A DNA stretch of 64,000 bases from Halobacteriovorax sp. DA5 (GTDB lineage: Bacteria > Bdellovibrionota > Bacteriovoracia > Bacteriovoracales > Bacteriovoracaceae), in NCBI RefSeq assembly GCF_002903145.1, contig NZ_PPDJ01000002.1:434001-498000 (forward strand). The letters run 5' to 3'. The notes under the pieces were generated by a model. It searched no databases. It was not told the DNA's origin and saw only the letters and a program-made list of their open reading frames with translations. This document shows positions 43,794 through 53,400 of this stretch, piece by piece. The position numbers were made by a program, and so were the translations under genes. Positions within the stretch are counted from its first letter, which is position 1; each line of letters opens with the position of its first letter.

Positions 43794-45485
43794 ATGAATC
43801 TAATTAAAATATCATTTCTCTTAATTTCTTTGAGTTTTATTCAATCCAATGCAATTGCCGCCTTTGCAAAAGTTGTAAATATACGAGGAGAAGTTTCACA
43901 ACTTCCACCTGGTGCCATGCAAGCAACTTGGATCAAGAAAGGACAATTACTAAAAGAAAATACTTCTATTGTAACCAGACTTCGCTCATTTGTGAAAATT
44001 GAGATTCTAGATGACGGAAGTTATATTGTTGTTGGGCCAAATTCTAAAATCGAGCTCACAAAAGTGGAAAAGAAATCAGGAAGTATTATTCAGGTTCTAA
44101 ACGGAAAGATGCGATCTAAGATTGTTCCGGCCAAAAAGTCTAAGGGCCATAGTGCATTTAATAAAGTCTATATCAAAACAAAAACAATGGCCTTAGGTGT
44201 TCGAGGAACTGAGTTTGTTACAGTCGTCAGCCAAGAAAACCAAGCAACTTCTGTTGTCACTCTTGAGGGAGAAGTAGCTGTTAAGAAAATTAATAGTGAG
44301 AGTATTGATCCTGAAAAAACCGTTAGAGATAACCTTGATCGTGATGATGTAACAATCGTAAAAAAAGGAACTGCATCAACAACTTATGCTCACCTATATG
44401 ATGAAACTCCTCCACAAAAAGTTAACCCAAGCCAGCTAATTGCACTTGAAAAGAATGAGAATCTTGAAAGTGTAAAAAGAAATGATATCGAAAAAGCCAC
44501 GGCCAAGGACCTTAGTAAGAAAGAAATCACCGCTCTTTACGGTAATGATGTGGAAGAAGATGAAGTTCCAAAAAATGGTGCCATCGTTGATCTTGATTCT
44601 GCAATTTTTATTCCGGCGATACAAGACGAAACTCTCGATATTGGTAGTGTTGATAAGAACACAGGGCAATTTGTTGCCGCCAATGGAATTGAGCTAGATA
44701 AGAAGAAAGGGTTTGTTGCCACAAAACAAGATGATGAGACAAAAGAAGTTGTCAAAAAGCTTAATGAGAAAATTGAATACAAAGAAGTACAAGGCCACGA
44801 AGTTGTGGACCATAGACCTTATTCTGCAGCGGCCAAGCTAGCGGGATTGAAGAATTCGTGGGGATTAAAAACAGGCTTAAGCGTTAAGCAGATGAATTAC
44901 TCAAATATGGACAATAATAATGGTAGCGATGATGACAATTACGGAGGTCTTGGTGCAGATCTCATTGGACACTACCGCCATGTTTTAAATCAACAACTAT
45001 ACCTTGATTATATCTTTGGAATCCACGCCTATTTCATGGATCGCAGCGATCTTGAACCTGAAGACATGGATGATGACATCTTAACTTTTGAGTTAGGTAT
45101 TCAAGCATACTATCGATTAAATAATCGCTTCAGGCTAACAACTGGTTATTTTATGAATGACGAAATGTTTCTCGTCGCTAGGTTTGAAACAAGCCTGACA
45201 CCGGTTATGGATCAAAGAACGCAATTTGCACCTTATGTTAAATTTGGAGCAGAATATGACTACAGTGATAATTGGAGTTTTCTAACAAGCTACCGCTCAT
45301 ATATCGTTGACTCTCATCACCCTAATATTGCCATCTACTCAGGCAAAGGCTTTGAATTTGGAGCAAGAAGACGTCTTTCGAACTCAACTGCCCTATTGTT
45401 TAATTTCTTACACCGCGAATTTATTGCACAAGATATTATAGTTAAAAATAAAGACTTTAGCGTCTTATATGAAATGGAGTTTTAA
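43782..45485 (+). CDS. FecR-domain protein with C-terminal outer-membrane barrel
   Basis: Starts are possible at ATG 43782 and ATG 43794 (MNLIKISFLLISL...); the second gives a tidier signal peptide. Residues 25-200 hold a FecR domain (FAKVVNIRGEVSQL, VKIEILDDGSYIVVGPNSKI, TKTMALGVRGTEFV), followed by a charged linker and a barrel-like domain from about 365 (WGLKTGLSVKQMNYSN) ending VLYEMEF with terminal Phe. Classic FecR is an anti-sigma signal transducer, but FecR domains with barrels, as here, are seen in Bdellovibrionota and likely act as envelope proteins. It overlaps a lipoprotein gene. Confidence 0.83.
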   Translation: MFTFMNLIKISFLLISLSFIQSNAIAAFAKVVNIRGEVSQLPPGAMQATWIKKGQLLKENTSIVTRLRSFVKIEILDDGSYIVVGPNSKIELTKVEKKSGSIIQVLNGKMRSKIVPAKKSKGHSAFNKVYIKTKTMALGVRGTEFVTVVSQENQATSVVTLEGEVAVKKINSESIDPEKTVRDNLDRDDVTIVKKGTASTTYAHLYDETPPQKVNPSQLIALEKNENLESVKRNDIEKATAKDLSKKEITALYGNDVEEDEVPKNGAIVDLDSAIFIPAIQDETLDIGSVDKNTGQFVAANGIELDKKKGFVATKQDDETKEVVKKLNEKIEYKEVQGHEVVDHRPYSAAAKLAGLKNSWGLKTGLSVKQMNYSNMDNNNGSDDDNYGGLGADLIGHYRHVLNQQLYLDYIFGIHAYFMDRSDLEPEDMDDDILTFELGIQAYYRLNNRFRLTTGYFMNDEMFLVARFETSLTPVMDQRTQFAPYVKFGAEYDYSDNWSFLTSYRSYIVDSHHPNIAIYSGKGFEFGARRRLSNSTALLFNFLHREFIAQDIIVKNKDFSVLYEMEF

Positions 45486-45925
45486 TGAGAGCGCTACTCT
45501 TAATAACAGTACTTTTTAGTTTATCATCATGTTTTAAAACAGACGCTGATGGTAATGCCTACCTTTTTGAAAATGATAATAGGGCCGTCATCTCTTTTGA
45601 GTTCTTTAATGCGGATACAACAATAAATTGGTATTTTGGAATTCAAAACCAAGTCGATACAACTGTAACAAATGTTCAAGGCTATAACTCATCTCAATAC
45701 TGGTGCATTGAAAATGTTTATATTCAATTGAATTCTGGGGATGTCTCAAGTGCTTCATTTGACGTTGTCTTAAATGACTCTCCAGTTACAGCAGGTATCC
45801 CATTCCCAGGTGGAAATGTGAATGTTCATATTGCTCCGGGTGATCAAGTCAAAGCAGCGATAAATTGCACTGCTTGCACAAATGGTTATGGAACAATTAA
45901 TTTTGAACTTGGAAAGTGCAACTAA
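45485..45925 (+). CDS. Lipoprotein, unknown
   Basis: The 146-residue product has a lipoprotein signal MRALLLITVLFSLSSC (Cys16). The mature part is beta-rich with further Cys residues (QYWCIEN, INCTACTNG, LGKCN). Its ATG overlaps the stop codon of the FecR-barrel gene (TAATG), so the two are translated together and may act as a pair at the outer membrane. No family is recognised. Confidence 0.82.
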   Translation: MRALLLITVLFSLSSCFKTDADGNAYLFENDNRAVISFEFFNADTTINWYFGIQNQVDTTVTNVQGYNSSQYWCIENVYIQLNSGDVSSASFDVVLNDSPVTAGIPFPGGNVNVHIAPGDQVKAAINCTACTNGYGTINFELGKCN

Positions 45926-45926
45926 C

Positions 45927-46655
45927 TCATTTTCCTCTACTGATTCTTATAAGTCGTAAATAAATGACAAGATCAGCAAGATAAAAAATTGGTATCCAAT
46001 AATTGTGAAAAACGAGGAAGTTGAAAAAGAAATAACAATAATATGTAATATTAATACAAAGGCCGACGAGTAAAAATTTGTCGGCTTTTTTGTATGCAAG
46101 ATAAGCAAAACGAATATAAATTAATAAGCTAAGAAATGCGACAATTCGATACGATGCAGTTAAGAGCTTACTCATATTAAATGGCAAAAGCAATTTCGTT
46201 AATTCATTAGTTGTCTTAGAGATAACATCATCACTTATGCAACACGACCCACTTCCCTCAATCAAATAAAGAAAAAAGTGAACTCCAAAAATAAAAAGGG
46301 CCAAGTAAACCACGATCTTATACATAGTCATAAGAAGACTATGCTCCTTTAGGATTCTGCTTAAAGAGCTCCACAAGTCCAGACGTGCTAGAAAAAGAAA
46401 AAAGAAAATAAGAAGAGAGACTCCAATCTTATAATCTGAATATAAAGGAACAAATAATAGCGAAACAATAAGAAAACAAATCACCGCCTGGTAAAAAGGC
46501 ATTCTCTCGACAACGAAAGACGATTTAAAAATAGTACGAACACGATATGCACTTAGACTTAAGAAAAGATAATAGATACCAACAACGAAAGTTATCGAAC
46601 AATATATGGCCGGTATCATTTTAATCTCAGTTTGATTCAAATTTACATCAATCAT
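45927..46655 (-). CDS. Stand-alone sensor-like membrane protein, paralogue of the kinase N-terminus
   Basis: The 242-residue protein has about seven transmembrane segments and no soluble domain. It matches the membrane part of the histidine kinase encoded 4 bases upstream: both contain a vicinal Cys pair in a loop (GSGSCCIS here, GAGPCCLG there), YIRF in the sixth segment, and NYWIPIFYLADLVIYLRL parallel to KYWIPLYFVVDLLEYTRL. It may form a heterodimer with the kinase or compete for its signal. I recognise no named family. Confidence 0.78.
   Translation of the reverse strand: MIDVNLNQTEIKMIPAIYCSITFVVGIYYLFLSLSAYRVRTIFKSSFVVERMPFYQAVICFLIVSLLFVPLYSDYKIGVSLLIFFFLFLARLDLWSSLSRILKEHSLLMTMYKIVVYLALFIFGVHFFLYLIEGSGSCCISDDVISKTTNELTKLLLPFNMSKLLTASYRIVAFLSLLIYIRFAYLAYKKADKFLLVGLCINITYYCYFFFNFLVFHNYWIPIFYLADLVIYLRLIRISRGK
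46062..46091 (+). terminator. Terminator for the FecR-barrel operon, inside the convergent gene
   Basis: GCCGAC (46062-46067, allowing one base at the edge) and GTCGGC (46080-46085) form a stem followed by six T residues. It lies 137 bases past the lipoprotein stop codon, within the coding region of the minus-strand gene. Confidence 0.65.
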
Positions 46656-46659
46656 GTAT

Positions 46660-48006
46660 TTATATCTCTATTGTAAAACAAGTATAAGATTCTTCGTTAA
46701 CAAGTTTTAAATTACCGTTAATTTTTTCAATATCTTTTTTTATCGAATATAAACCTACCCCTCTTTTATCGCCTTTAGAAGAAGTTCCAAAATCAAATGC
46801 CGAATCAGGAGTCTTGAAATCGACATACTTTCCATTATCGATAACTTTGATAATCAGTCGATCATCGAAGTTGTTGATTTTTATTTCGATCCATTCTAAA
46901 TCTTCTTTAAGAGCTTCATGAGAGTTTTTGATAAGATTAATCAATGAGTTCTTGATAATTCCTTTATTTACTCGTACTTCATTCTTGGGCCTAGTATAGA
47001 TAATATTAGACTCAGGGAAGATTGAAATTACTTCTTGTATTATATCTGAAATAAAAGATTCATTCGATCCAACGTTTTTATAATTATTTAGAATATCAAT
47101 AGCGCTTTTAGTTCCTTCATAAATAGCATTAACCTCTTTTGAGTCATCTATTGAGTTTGTACGCTTAAGTCGTTGCAGACGTAGGTTGGTAAATTGTAAT
47201 GGATTAGCTAGATCGTGAATCATCGAATGATAGGATTGCTTTTGCTCATTTAGTTTATTTGCAAAATGAGTTACTTCAAGTTGCTGTAGTCTTGTATATT
47301 CCAAAAGGTCGACAACAAAGTAGAGAGGAATCCAATATTTGAATCCAAATGCATGATAACTAGTCGTATAAAAGATATTAAGAACACTAATTAAAAGCCC
47401 AAATATCATAAGATAATCACGGGTCTTAAGTGAAATTAAAAAGAAACGAATATAGACAATTGATACAGTAATCGTAAAAAATTTAACGAATCGAGAAAAA
47501 CTCTCATTCATTAAAAATGGAATTTGTACCTTCAAAATATAATTTGAAGCAGGATTTTTAACTAACTCTTGGCCAAGACAACAAGGACCAGCTCCTTTCA
47601 TAAAAAACCATAAAAGATGAATTAGGCAACATCCGATTGCCCCTACAACAATACCACTATAAATAATTCTCAAAGTCTTATTTTCGTTAAAGACTTCAGA
47701 TAGGTTTCTCCAATAGTAATACCTGGCCGTATATGTAAAAATAAACATCACTAAAGTTAGTGGTACCTTGTATGTGGAATATAATGGAAAAAAGAAATAC
47801 AAAACAATAATCATGCAAACCATGGCCTGAGAAAAGCACATAATAGTCGTCTTGATTGGAGATGATTGAGCGTTTTGACTTAAGCGATTAAGATGAATAC
47901 TTGTGATTCCTAGAGATATCAAGTAAGTTGCCGCACCCAGGGCCACCATAACATAGGCAAATGCCAGCCAAAAATTTAAAGAGAATTGGTGTAAGTATTC
48001 ATACAT
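46660..48006 (-). CDS. Sensor histidine kinase with seven-segment membrane sensor
   Basis: Residues 1-240 form about seven membrane segments with a Cys-Cys pair at 152-153. A dimerisation helix contains MIHDLANPLQF with the likely phosphorylated His264. The ATPase part has the N box NSLINLIKNSHEAL, the G1 box VIDNGKYVDF and a GDKRGVGLYSI G2 box. The kinase core is thus complete. No response regulator is encoded nearby, so it is an orphan in this window. The downstream gene duplicates its membrane part. Confidence 0.88.
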   Translation of the reverse strand: MYEYLHQFSLNFWLAFAYVMVALGAATYLISLGITSIHLNRLSQNAQSSPIKTTIMCFSQAMVCMIIVLYFFFPLYSTYKVPLTLVMFIFTYTARYYYWRNLSEVFNENKTLRIIYSGIVVGAIGCCLIHLLWFFMKGAGPCCLGQELVKNPASNYILKVQIPFLMNESFSRFVKFFTITVSIVYIRFFLISLKTRDYLMIFGLLISVLNIFYTTSYHAFGFKYWIPLYFVVDLLEYTRLQQLEVTHFANKLNEQKQSYHSMIHDLANPLQFTNLRLQRLKRTNSIDDSKEVNAIYEGTKSAIDILNNYKNVGSNESFISDIIQEVISIFPESNIIYTRPKNEVRVNKGIIKNSLINLIKNSHEALKEDLEWIEIKINNFDDRLIIKVIDNGKYVDFKTPDSAFDFGTSSKGDKRGVGLYSIKKDIEKINGNLKLVNEESYTCFTIEI

Positions 48007-48022
48007 CAGACAAGAGTAATTA

Positions 48023-48063
48023 TTTTATGCGCCATAGTCAATAAGACTAGTTGACGCATAAAA
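48023..48063. repeat. Imperfect hairpin between kinase and transporter genes
   Basis: TTTTATGCG (48023-48031) pairs with CGCATAAAA (48055-48063), with an inner TAGTC/GACTA stem. No T-run follows in the direction of transcription, so terminator function is uncertain. Confidence 0.5.
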
Positions 48064-48081
48064 AAATTATCTCTTTGATGA

Positions 48082-48501
48082 TTACTTTGCAGTCAATTTC
48101 TTAGAGATCTGAGACCCAACCACCATTGATAAGACAAAGACGATGATAGGTGCCGAGAGATTAATAAGGTTTACAATCGCAGGGCCTGGGCAAATCCCAG
48201 CAATTCCCCAGCCGATACCAAATAAAGCTGCACCAGTAACTAATTTCTTATCGACGATCTTATTTGTCGGAAGATGAAATTGAGTGTCACATATTGGCGC
48301 TCCACGCTTAGTGATTAGCTTAGTTGCTATTACACCAATAACGACAGCTCCACCCATAACAAATGCAAGAGAAGCGTCCCATCCACCCTGTAGAGAGAAG
48401 ATATCGAGAAAGCCAATAACTTTCTTCGGATTAACCATGCCAGAAACAGTTAGACCAATCCCAAATATGATACCAGCGATTAAACTTGTTAGTTTTTTCA
48501 T
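48082..48501 (-). CDS. YeeE/YedE-type sulfur transporter, second half
   Basis: The 139-residue membrane protein has about four segments and GIGWGIAGICPGPAIVNL, one of the Cys motifs of YeeE/YedE (thiosulfate/sulfur-transport) proteins. Alone it is half the length of a full YeeE; the gene directly upstream encodes the other half and its stop overlaps this ATG. Split pairs of this kind (PmpA/PmpB type) are known. The N-terminus has GIGLTVSGMVNPKKVIGFLD, also family-typical. Confidence 0.85.
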   Translation of the reverse strand: MKKLTSLIAGIIFGIGLTVSGMVNPKKVIGFLDIFSLQGGWDASLAFVMGGAVVIGVIATKLITKRGAPICDTQFHLPTNKIVDKKLVTGAALFGIGWGIAGICPGPAIVNLINLSAPIIVFVLSMVVGSQISKKLTAK

Positions 48502-48908
48502 TATAATAACCCCACTAAAGAAACAACAATGATTGCAACGGCCATAAAAGTTAGAGTTGCAACGAGAGAACGCTTAGAAAAGCGCGATAGTCCACAGACC
48601 CCATGTCCGCTTGTACAGCCAGAGCCAAGTTGTGTTCCAGCTCCGACAAAGAGACCAGCAATGATGGCCTTAGAATAAGAGAGATCTAGTGCATAAGAGA
48701 AGAAGTCTGGATTAACTAACTTAACAATTAGTCCTCCGGCCAACAGACCTACAACGAAGAAAATTCTCCAAAAACCACCATCATTCTTTTTGTGGAAATT
48801 AAAAAAGATTCCCGAAATACCTGCAACTCGCCCATTAAAATAGAGCAAAAATGCTGCAGCTACTCCAATTAAAATTCCGCCCACAAGCGGCCATGTAAAG
48901 TTAGTCAT
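48501..48908 (-). CDS. YeeE/YedE-type sulfur transporter, first half
   Basis: The 135-residue membrane protein has GVAAAFLLYFNGRVAGISGI near its start and GAGTQLGSGCTSGHGVCGLSRFS, the principal Cys motif of the YeeE/YedE fold. It should pair with the product of the next gene to form one channel for thiosulfate or a related sulfur compound. It is divergent from a Crp/Fnr regulator, and an FNR-type box lies about 41 bases before its predicted transcription start. Confidence 0.87.
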   Translation of the reverse strand: MTNFTWPLVGGILIGVAAAFLLYFNGRVAGISGIFFNFHKKNDGGFWRIFFVVGLLAGGLIVKLVNPDFFSYALDLSYSKAIIAGLFVGAGTQLGSGCTSGHGVCGLSRFSKRSLVATLTFMAVAIIVVSLVGLL

Positions 48909-48955
48909 ATACTCACCTTTTTGTTAAATATCGTTACTTTGTATTACTTCTTAAG

Positions 48956-48969
48956 AGTCTTCTAAGACT
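48956..48969. promoter_or_regulatory. 14-bp palindrome in the transporter leader
   Basis: AGTCTT, two bases and AAGACT form a perfect inverted repeat about 48 bases before the transporter ATG. It may be an operator for a second regulator; no partner is identified. Confidence 0.4.
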
Positions 48970-48984
48970 TTCAAAGTTAAATTA

Positions 48985-48996
48985 ATTATATATAAT
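48985..48996. promoter_or_regulatory. Back-to-back -10 boxes of the divergent promoters
   Basis: TATAAT reads on the minus strand at 48990-48985 (transporter) and on the plus strand at 48991-48996 (regulator). Predicted starts are near 48978 and 49003. Confidence 0.55.
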
Positions 48997-49011
48997 GATT
49001 ATAAATTAACA

Positions 49012-49025
49012 TTGATCGCCATCAA
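49012..49025. promoter_or_regulatory. Perfect FNR-type box (TTGAT-N4-ATCAA)
   Basis: TTGATCGCCATCAA matches the FNR consensus in all ten defined bases. Its centre lies about 41 bases before the predicted transporter start (activating position) and 10-23 bases after the predicted regulator start (repressing position). Confidence 0.75.
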
Positions 49026-49037
49026 ACTTGGAAAAAC

Positions 49038-49652
49038 ATGATTAAGGAAATCTTAAACAATATTGAACAACCTATTTATCGCCAATATCAAAAAGGTGAA
49101 GTTATATACAGAGAGTCAGAATTCCCACAATATCTCTATATTGTAGAAGAAGGCATTATTGGTCTCTACTACAATAGCGAAAATGGAAAAGAGAGCTTCC
49201 TAAGAGTTTACGGGCCAGGGGAAATCTTTGGCCATCGTTCATACTTTCTAGAAACTCCTTATCATGCAAACTCAGTTAGCTTGACGAAAGCTAAGCTTAT
49301 GCTCATCGATCGTAAGCAGTGTGATAATATATGTCTTGAAAGCCCTGCCCTCTTGAAGAATATGACAAAGATTCTCGCAAGAGAGCTAGGAAATGCAGAG
49401 AGAAGACTGGCCGGAATGGCAGATAAATCAGCTAAGGCCAGAATTGTTGAGGCACTTGTCTACTTGAAACTCAAGCATCCTGAACACAATTGGACGAGAA
49501 AAGAGATCGCTGACTTTGCGGTATCAACTTTTGAAAGTGTGACAAGAATCTTAAGTGAATTAGAGGCGCAAGGTTTAATCACTAAGAGTGGCAGAAGTAT
49601 TGATATCGTTGATGAGCAGAAGCTACTAAAATTCGCAAATGAGAATTATTAA
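49038..49652 (+). CDS. Crp/Fnr-family transcription regulator
   Basis: The 204-residue protein has an N-terminal cNMP-like beta-roll (YIVEEGIIGLYYNSENGK, GPGEIFGHRSYF), a dimerisation helix (about 103-130) and a C-terminal winged helix (NWTRKEIADFAVSTFESVTRIL). The recognition helix has E166-S-V-T-R170, like E-T-I-S-R of FNR, which reads TTGAT. The Cys cluster of FNR is absent (only Cys95 and Cys99), so it does not carry the FNR iron-sulfur site and senses something else. The box upstream implies it controls itself and the divergent YeeE/YedE pair. Confidence 0.9.
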   Translation: MIKEILNNIEQPIYRQYQKGEVIYRESEFPQYLYIVEEGIIGLYYNSENGKESFLRVYGPGEIFGHRSYFLETPYHANSVSLTKAKLMLIDRKQCDNICLESPALLKNMTKILARELGNAERRLAGMADKSAKARIVEALVYLKLKHPEHNWTRKEIADFAVSTFESVTRILSELEAQGLITKSGRSIDIVDEQKLLKFANENY

Positions 49653-49761
49653 GATCTTGTTAATTTCTTAGCAAATTTTACATTTAAAATCTCTAGAGCT
49701 TGTCTATATCACCCTATTTAGATAGGATGCGGCCAACTGTAACCCACACAAAGGCCATTTT

Positions 49762-50082
49762 ATGAAATTAGCAATTACTCTTTTATCGTTTATCTCATGT
49801 CTAGCAATTAGCTCAAACGTAATCGCTTGTGACAATGCCGTAAGTAAGCAACTTGAAAGAAAGATTAGAGCGGATCGCCCTCTAGAAGTGAAGTATCTAA
49901 TGTACCTTACTCAAGGTAGCGAACTTCTAAATGAAAGAGGAAATAAGCTAGCACAATTCAACGAAGATAAGCTTATCTACTCTGCAATTGGTTCTGAACA
50001 CTCAGGTTGGTTTAATGCTGCAATTGCTGTTGATCCAGACACATGTTCGGTAGATTACATTGGCTACTTTGCAGCTGAATAA
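49762..50082 (+). CDS. Small secreted protein, unknown
   Basis: The 106-residue product has a signal peptide MKLAITLLSFISCLAISSNVIA and a mature part of 84 residues with two Cys (CDNAVSK at the N-terminus, DTCSVDY near the end) that may pair. TTGTCT, 17 bases and TAGGAT upstream (about 49698-49727) could be its promoter. A terminator follows, so it is a single-gene unit. No family is recognised. Confidence 0.8.
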   Translation: MKLAITLLSFISCLAISSNVIACDNAVSKQLERKIRADRPLEVKYLMYLTQGSELLNERGNKLAQFNEDKLIYSAIGSEHSGWFNAAIAVDPDTCSVDYIGYFAAE

Positions 50083-50110
50083 GTCAAAATTATATATTTA
50101 AAAATATTCA

Positions 50111-50136
50111 AGGCCCAGTCTCATCTGGGCCTTTCT
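50111..50136 (+). terminator. Rho-independent terminator
   Basis: AGGCCCAG (50111-50118), a 6-base loop and CTGGGCCT (50125-50132) are followed by TTCT. Confidence 0.8.
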
Positions 50137-50282
50137 ATTTCCCAAACAAAATCTATGTAAAAACCTTAAGAAATTCTATAGATTTTTTAAAACTAAAAGC
50201 ATTTAGTTTAACTAATTAACTTTATAAGGCCTTGAAATCTCATCTTAGAATTTTGAAAGTCCACAAAAAATTGCCACAAAAT

Positions 50283-50309
50283 TAAATATTACCCTTAGAA
50301 AGCCGATAT
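50283..50309 (+). promoter_or_regulatory. Sigma-28 (FliA)-type promoter of the giant surface protein operon
   Basis: TAAA (50283-50286), exactly 15 bases and GCCGATAT (50302-50309) match the FliA consensus TAAA-N15-GCCGATAA with one mismatch. The predicted start is near 50316, about 120 bases before the TTG at 50438. Confidence 0.6.
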
Positions 50310-50437
50310 AAGTAACTGAATTTAGTGATCTGTTCATTAAATGCTTTAATACTAAAGAAATATTATATTAAGTCGAAAATATTTAAGAACAAATTTTATT
50401 CACCATCGACTAAATATTAAGAAAGTTGTGAGGGACT

Positions 50438-53400
50438 TTGAAAAAACCAATACTCTACGTCGGACTAGCGCTGGCATCACTATTTAGCTTTAGCTATATC
50501 TTCTTTGCAGACGATACAGCGAAGACAAATAGCTACAGTGAGATTGCGAAAGAGATTGGTATTGAATATGAACTAGTTAAACCAAAAGTTAAAGCAAGGC
50601 TAAACTCAAATGTAGCTACGTTCAGTAAAAGAAGTCCATCTTCAGTTGCACAAGAAAGTGTAGACGAAGCAGTTGAACCGAGTAAAAAAAGAGCAGATTT
50701 TCAAATCTCAAAACTTGCTGTTAATAAAAAGAAAAATAATTCAACACAAGTATTCTTAAACGATTCAGATTACTCTAGGCCATATTATTCGAATAATTCA
50801 TTTGAAAGGATGCCTGCAAAAGCAATTGAAAAAATAGAGAAGCAAGAAGAAAGTAAACAAATTGTTTACTCCATCCCAACTCCTCCAAATGATATTGAAG
50901 AAAATGATGAAGAAATAGATACTAAGCAACAAAACACTGGTTCAAGCAATACAGTTATAGTTACTCCGGCCATTGAAGGGCGAATCCCTCCTCTATCAGG
51001 ACTAATAACACAAACAAATAAAAGTATCTTCATTGATAATGCCTATGCAGCAACAACTTGTGACAATCCAAAGGTAGAACTTTTTGATCTTGTGACAATG
51101 ACAGTCCTTGAAGATAACCCGATTACATTTGAAGGAATCAACACTTCAACTTATTTTAATTTTGATGCAAAAAAGTTGGCCCTCGATCTGACAGCTCCTG
51201 CTCGTTACAAAGTTAAAGTATCTGGTTGTAGTGATGAGCTAGAAAAAGTTGTAACTAGTTACTTTACTCCACAAGATATTACTCCGGTTTCAACATTACT
51301 AGCAAAAATCACGAATACAGATTTTGAGTATACTCCAACGAAAGAGCTTGCAGATTATCTCGATCGCACAGAAGCTTTAATTGAAGCAAGTATCGATAAT
51401 CAAACAATAGACTATGACTTAATTTACAGTGAGCTTGAGAATAATACAGAGGCAAGCAATATCTTCACAGAATTAACGAATGGTGAAACTGCTGCAATTT
51501 TAAAAGATGCTGCACCGAAGTTAAAAACTCTTGAAACACCTACTTCATTAAAAGAAGGAATTTCTAGTGACTTTAAAACAAGTGCAGTTCACTGGGATTC
51601 ATCATATCCTGTTGCCTATCAATGGATACTTGATGGAGCGACTGTTTCAAATACCAGTACATGGAGCTACACTCCACCAGCTGATACTGCAGCAAGTGCT
51701 GAGATAATTGTTAGAATTGGAAAGAAGAATGATGGTGACGACAATGTAAACACAGCAATTCCTCATCATCAATTTATCTATACTCTCGATGTAGAACAAA
51801 TTAACGATGCTCCTACTCTTGTAGCATCTCAAAGTGTAAATGTAATAGAAGATACTATTCACAACTTCTTTCTGACAACTGGTGATGATGTGGACTCGCC
51901 AAGTCTATCTTATATTACAACTTCACTACCAACAAACGGAACACTTACTTGTGTAGGAACAACTAATGAATGTACGTATACACCAAACGCAGATTTTGTA
52001 GGTGTTGATACTTTTACATATAAAGTTAATGATGGAGAGCTAGACTCAACTGAAGCGACTGTGACTTTAAATGTCTCAAATGTTAATGATAGGCCAGTTA
52101 TTGGTGCAGATCAAAGTCTGACTTTAGCTGAAGATAACACACTTGCAATCACTCTTAACCAGGCTACGGATGTTGATAATTCACAAGCATCCCTTACATA
52201 TAAAATTGTAAGTTCTCCGAATAATGGAACTCTTTCAAATTGTATTACAACAGGTACATATGGAAATGATTTAACTTGTGATTATACTCCAAATACAAAT
52301 TTTTATGGAAATGATAGCTTTAGTTATATTGCAAATGACGGGTCTCTAGATTCTGCAGGTGTAGCAACTGTATCACTAACCATTACTCCAGTTAACGATG
52401 CTCCTACACTTGCAGCTACTCAAGCAGAAACGACAAATGAGGATACAGTCATTAACTTCAATCTAGCGGCCGGAAGTGATATTGAAGCAACACCTCTCAA
52501 TTATACTATTATTTCATCAACGACTAGTGGTGTACTTAATTGTACACAGGGAACATCGACAGCTTGTAGCTATAATCCAAATTTAAACTTTTATGGAACT
52601 GATACATTTACGTATAAAGTTGATGACGGAGAGCTTGATTCAACAACGGCCACTGTGACAATTACTGTTAACACAGTAAATGATGCTCCAGTAATGGGAG
52701 CAAATCAATCAGAGACGACTAATGAAGATACTGCAATTAATTTCACGTTAAATACTGCAACAGACGTGGATCTTCCTGCCCAAACAATCTCATACAAACT
52801 TGTGTCAGCTCCTACTAACGGTACTCTATCAAATTGTATTACGACTGCGACTTATATCAATGATAGAGACTGTACATATACTCCAAATGCTAATTACAAC
52901 GGATCAGACTCATTTACATATATTGCAAATGATACTGTCACAGATGCAGTCACTTATGCGACGGTAACTCTAACAATTAACGCTATTAATGATGCTCCGA
53001 CACTTGCTCTAACTCAAACAGTTAGTACAAATGAAGATACAGCACTTAACTTTACTCTAAATGCTGGAGCAGATATTGAAGGAGACACACTTTCATACAT
53101 AATCGTTTCAGACCCTGCAAAAGGTACCTTAACTTGTACTGGTGGTACATCTAGAGATTGTACATATACACCAGAGCTAAATGATAACGGATCAACTACT
53201 TTCACATATAAAGTAAATGATGGACAACTTGATTCATCAGTAGCAACAGTTACTGTGAACATTACTTCAGAAAATGATGCACCTGTAATGGCCGGAAACC
53301 AATCTGAAACGATTGCAGAGGATAATACTCTTAGCTTCACTCTTTCAGGTGCTACGGATGTTGATATCCCTGCACAAACAATTCAATATAAACTAATTAC

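Larger units (their letters stand above)
50083..50437 (+). other. 355-base intergenic region before the giant surface protein operon
   Basis: It holds the terminator of the preceding gene (50111-50136), an AT-rich stretch in which I see nothing definite (50137-50282), a sigma-28-type promoter (50283-50309) and a leader of about 120 bases. Confidence 0.6.

Noticed and set aside
44436..44782. Overlapping minus-strand open frames in the FecR-barrel gene
   Set aside because: They mirror the low-complexity charged linker of the real gene and show no coding features.
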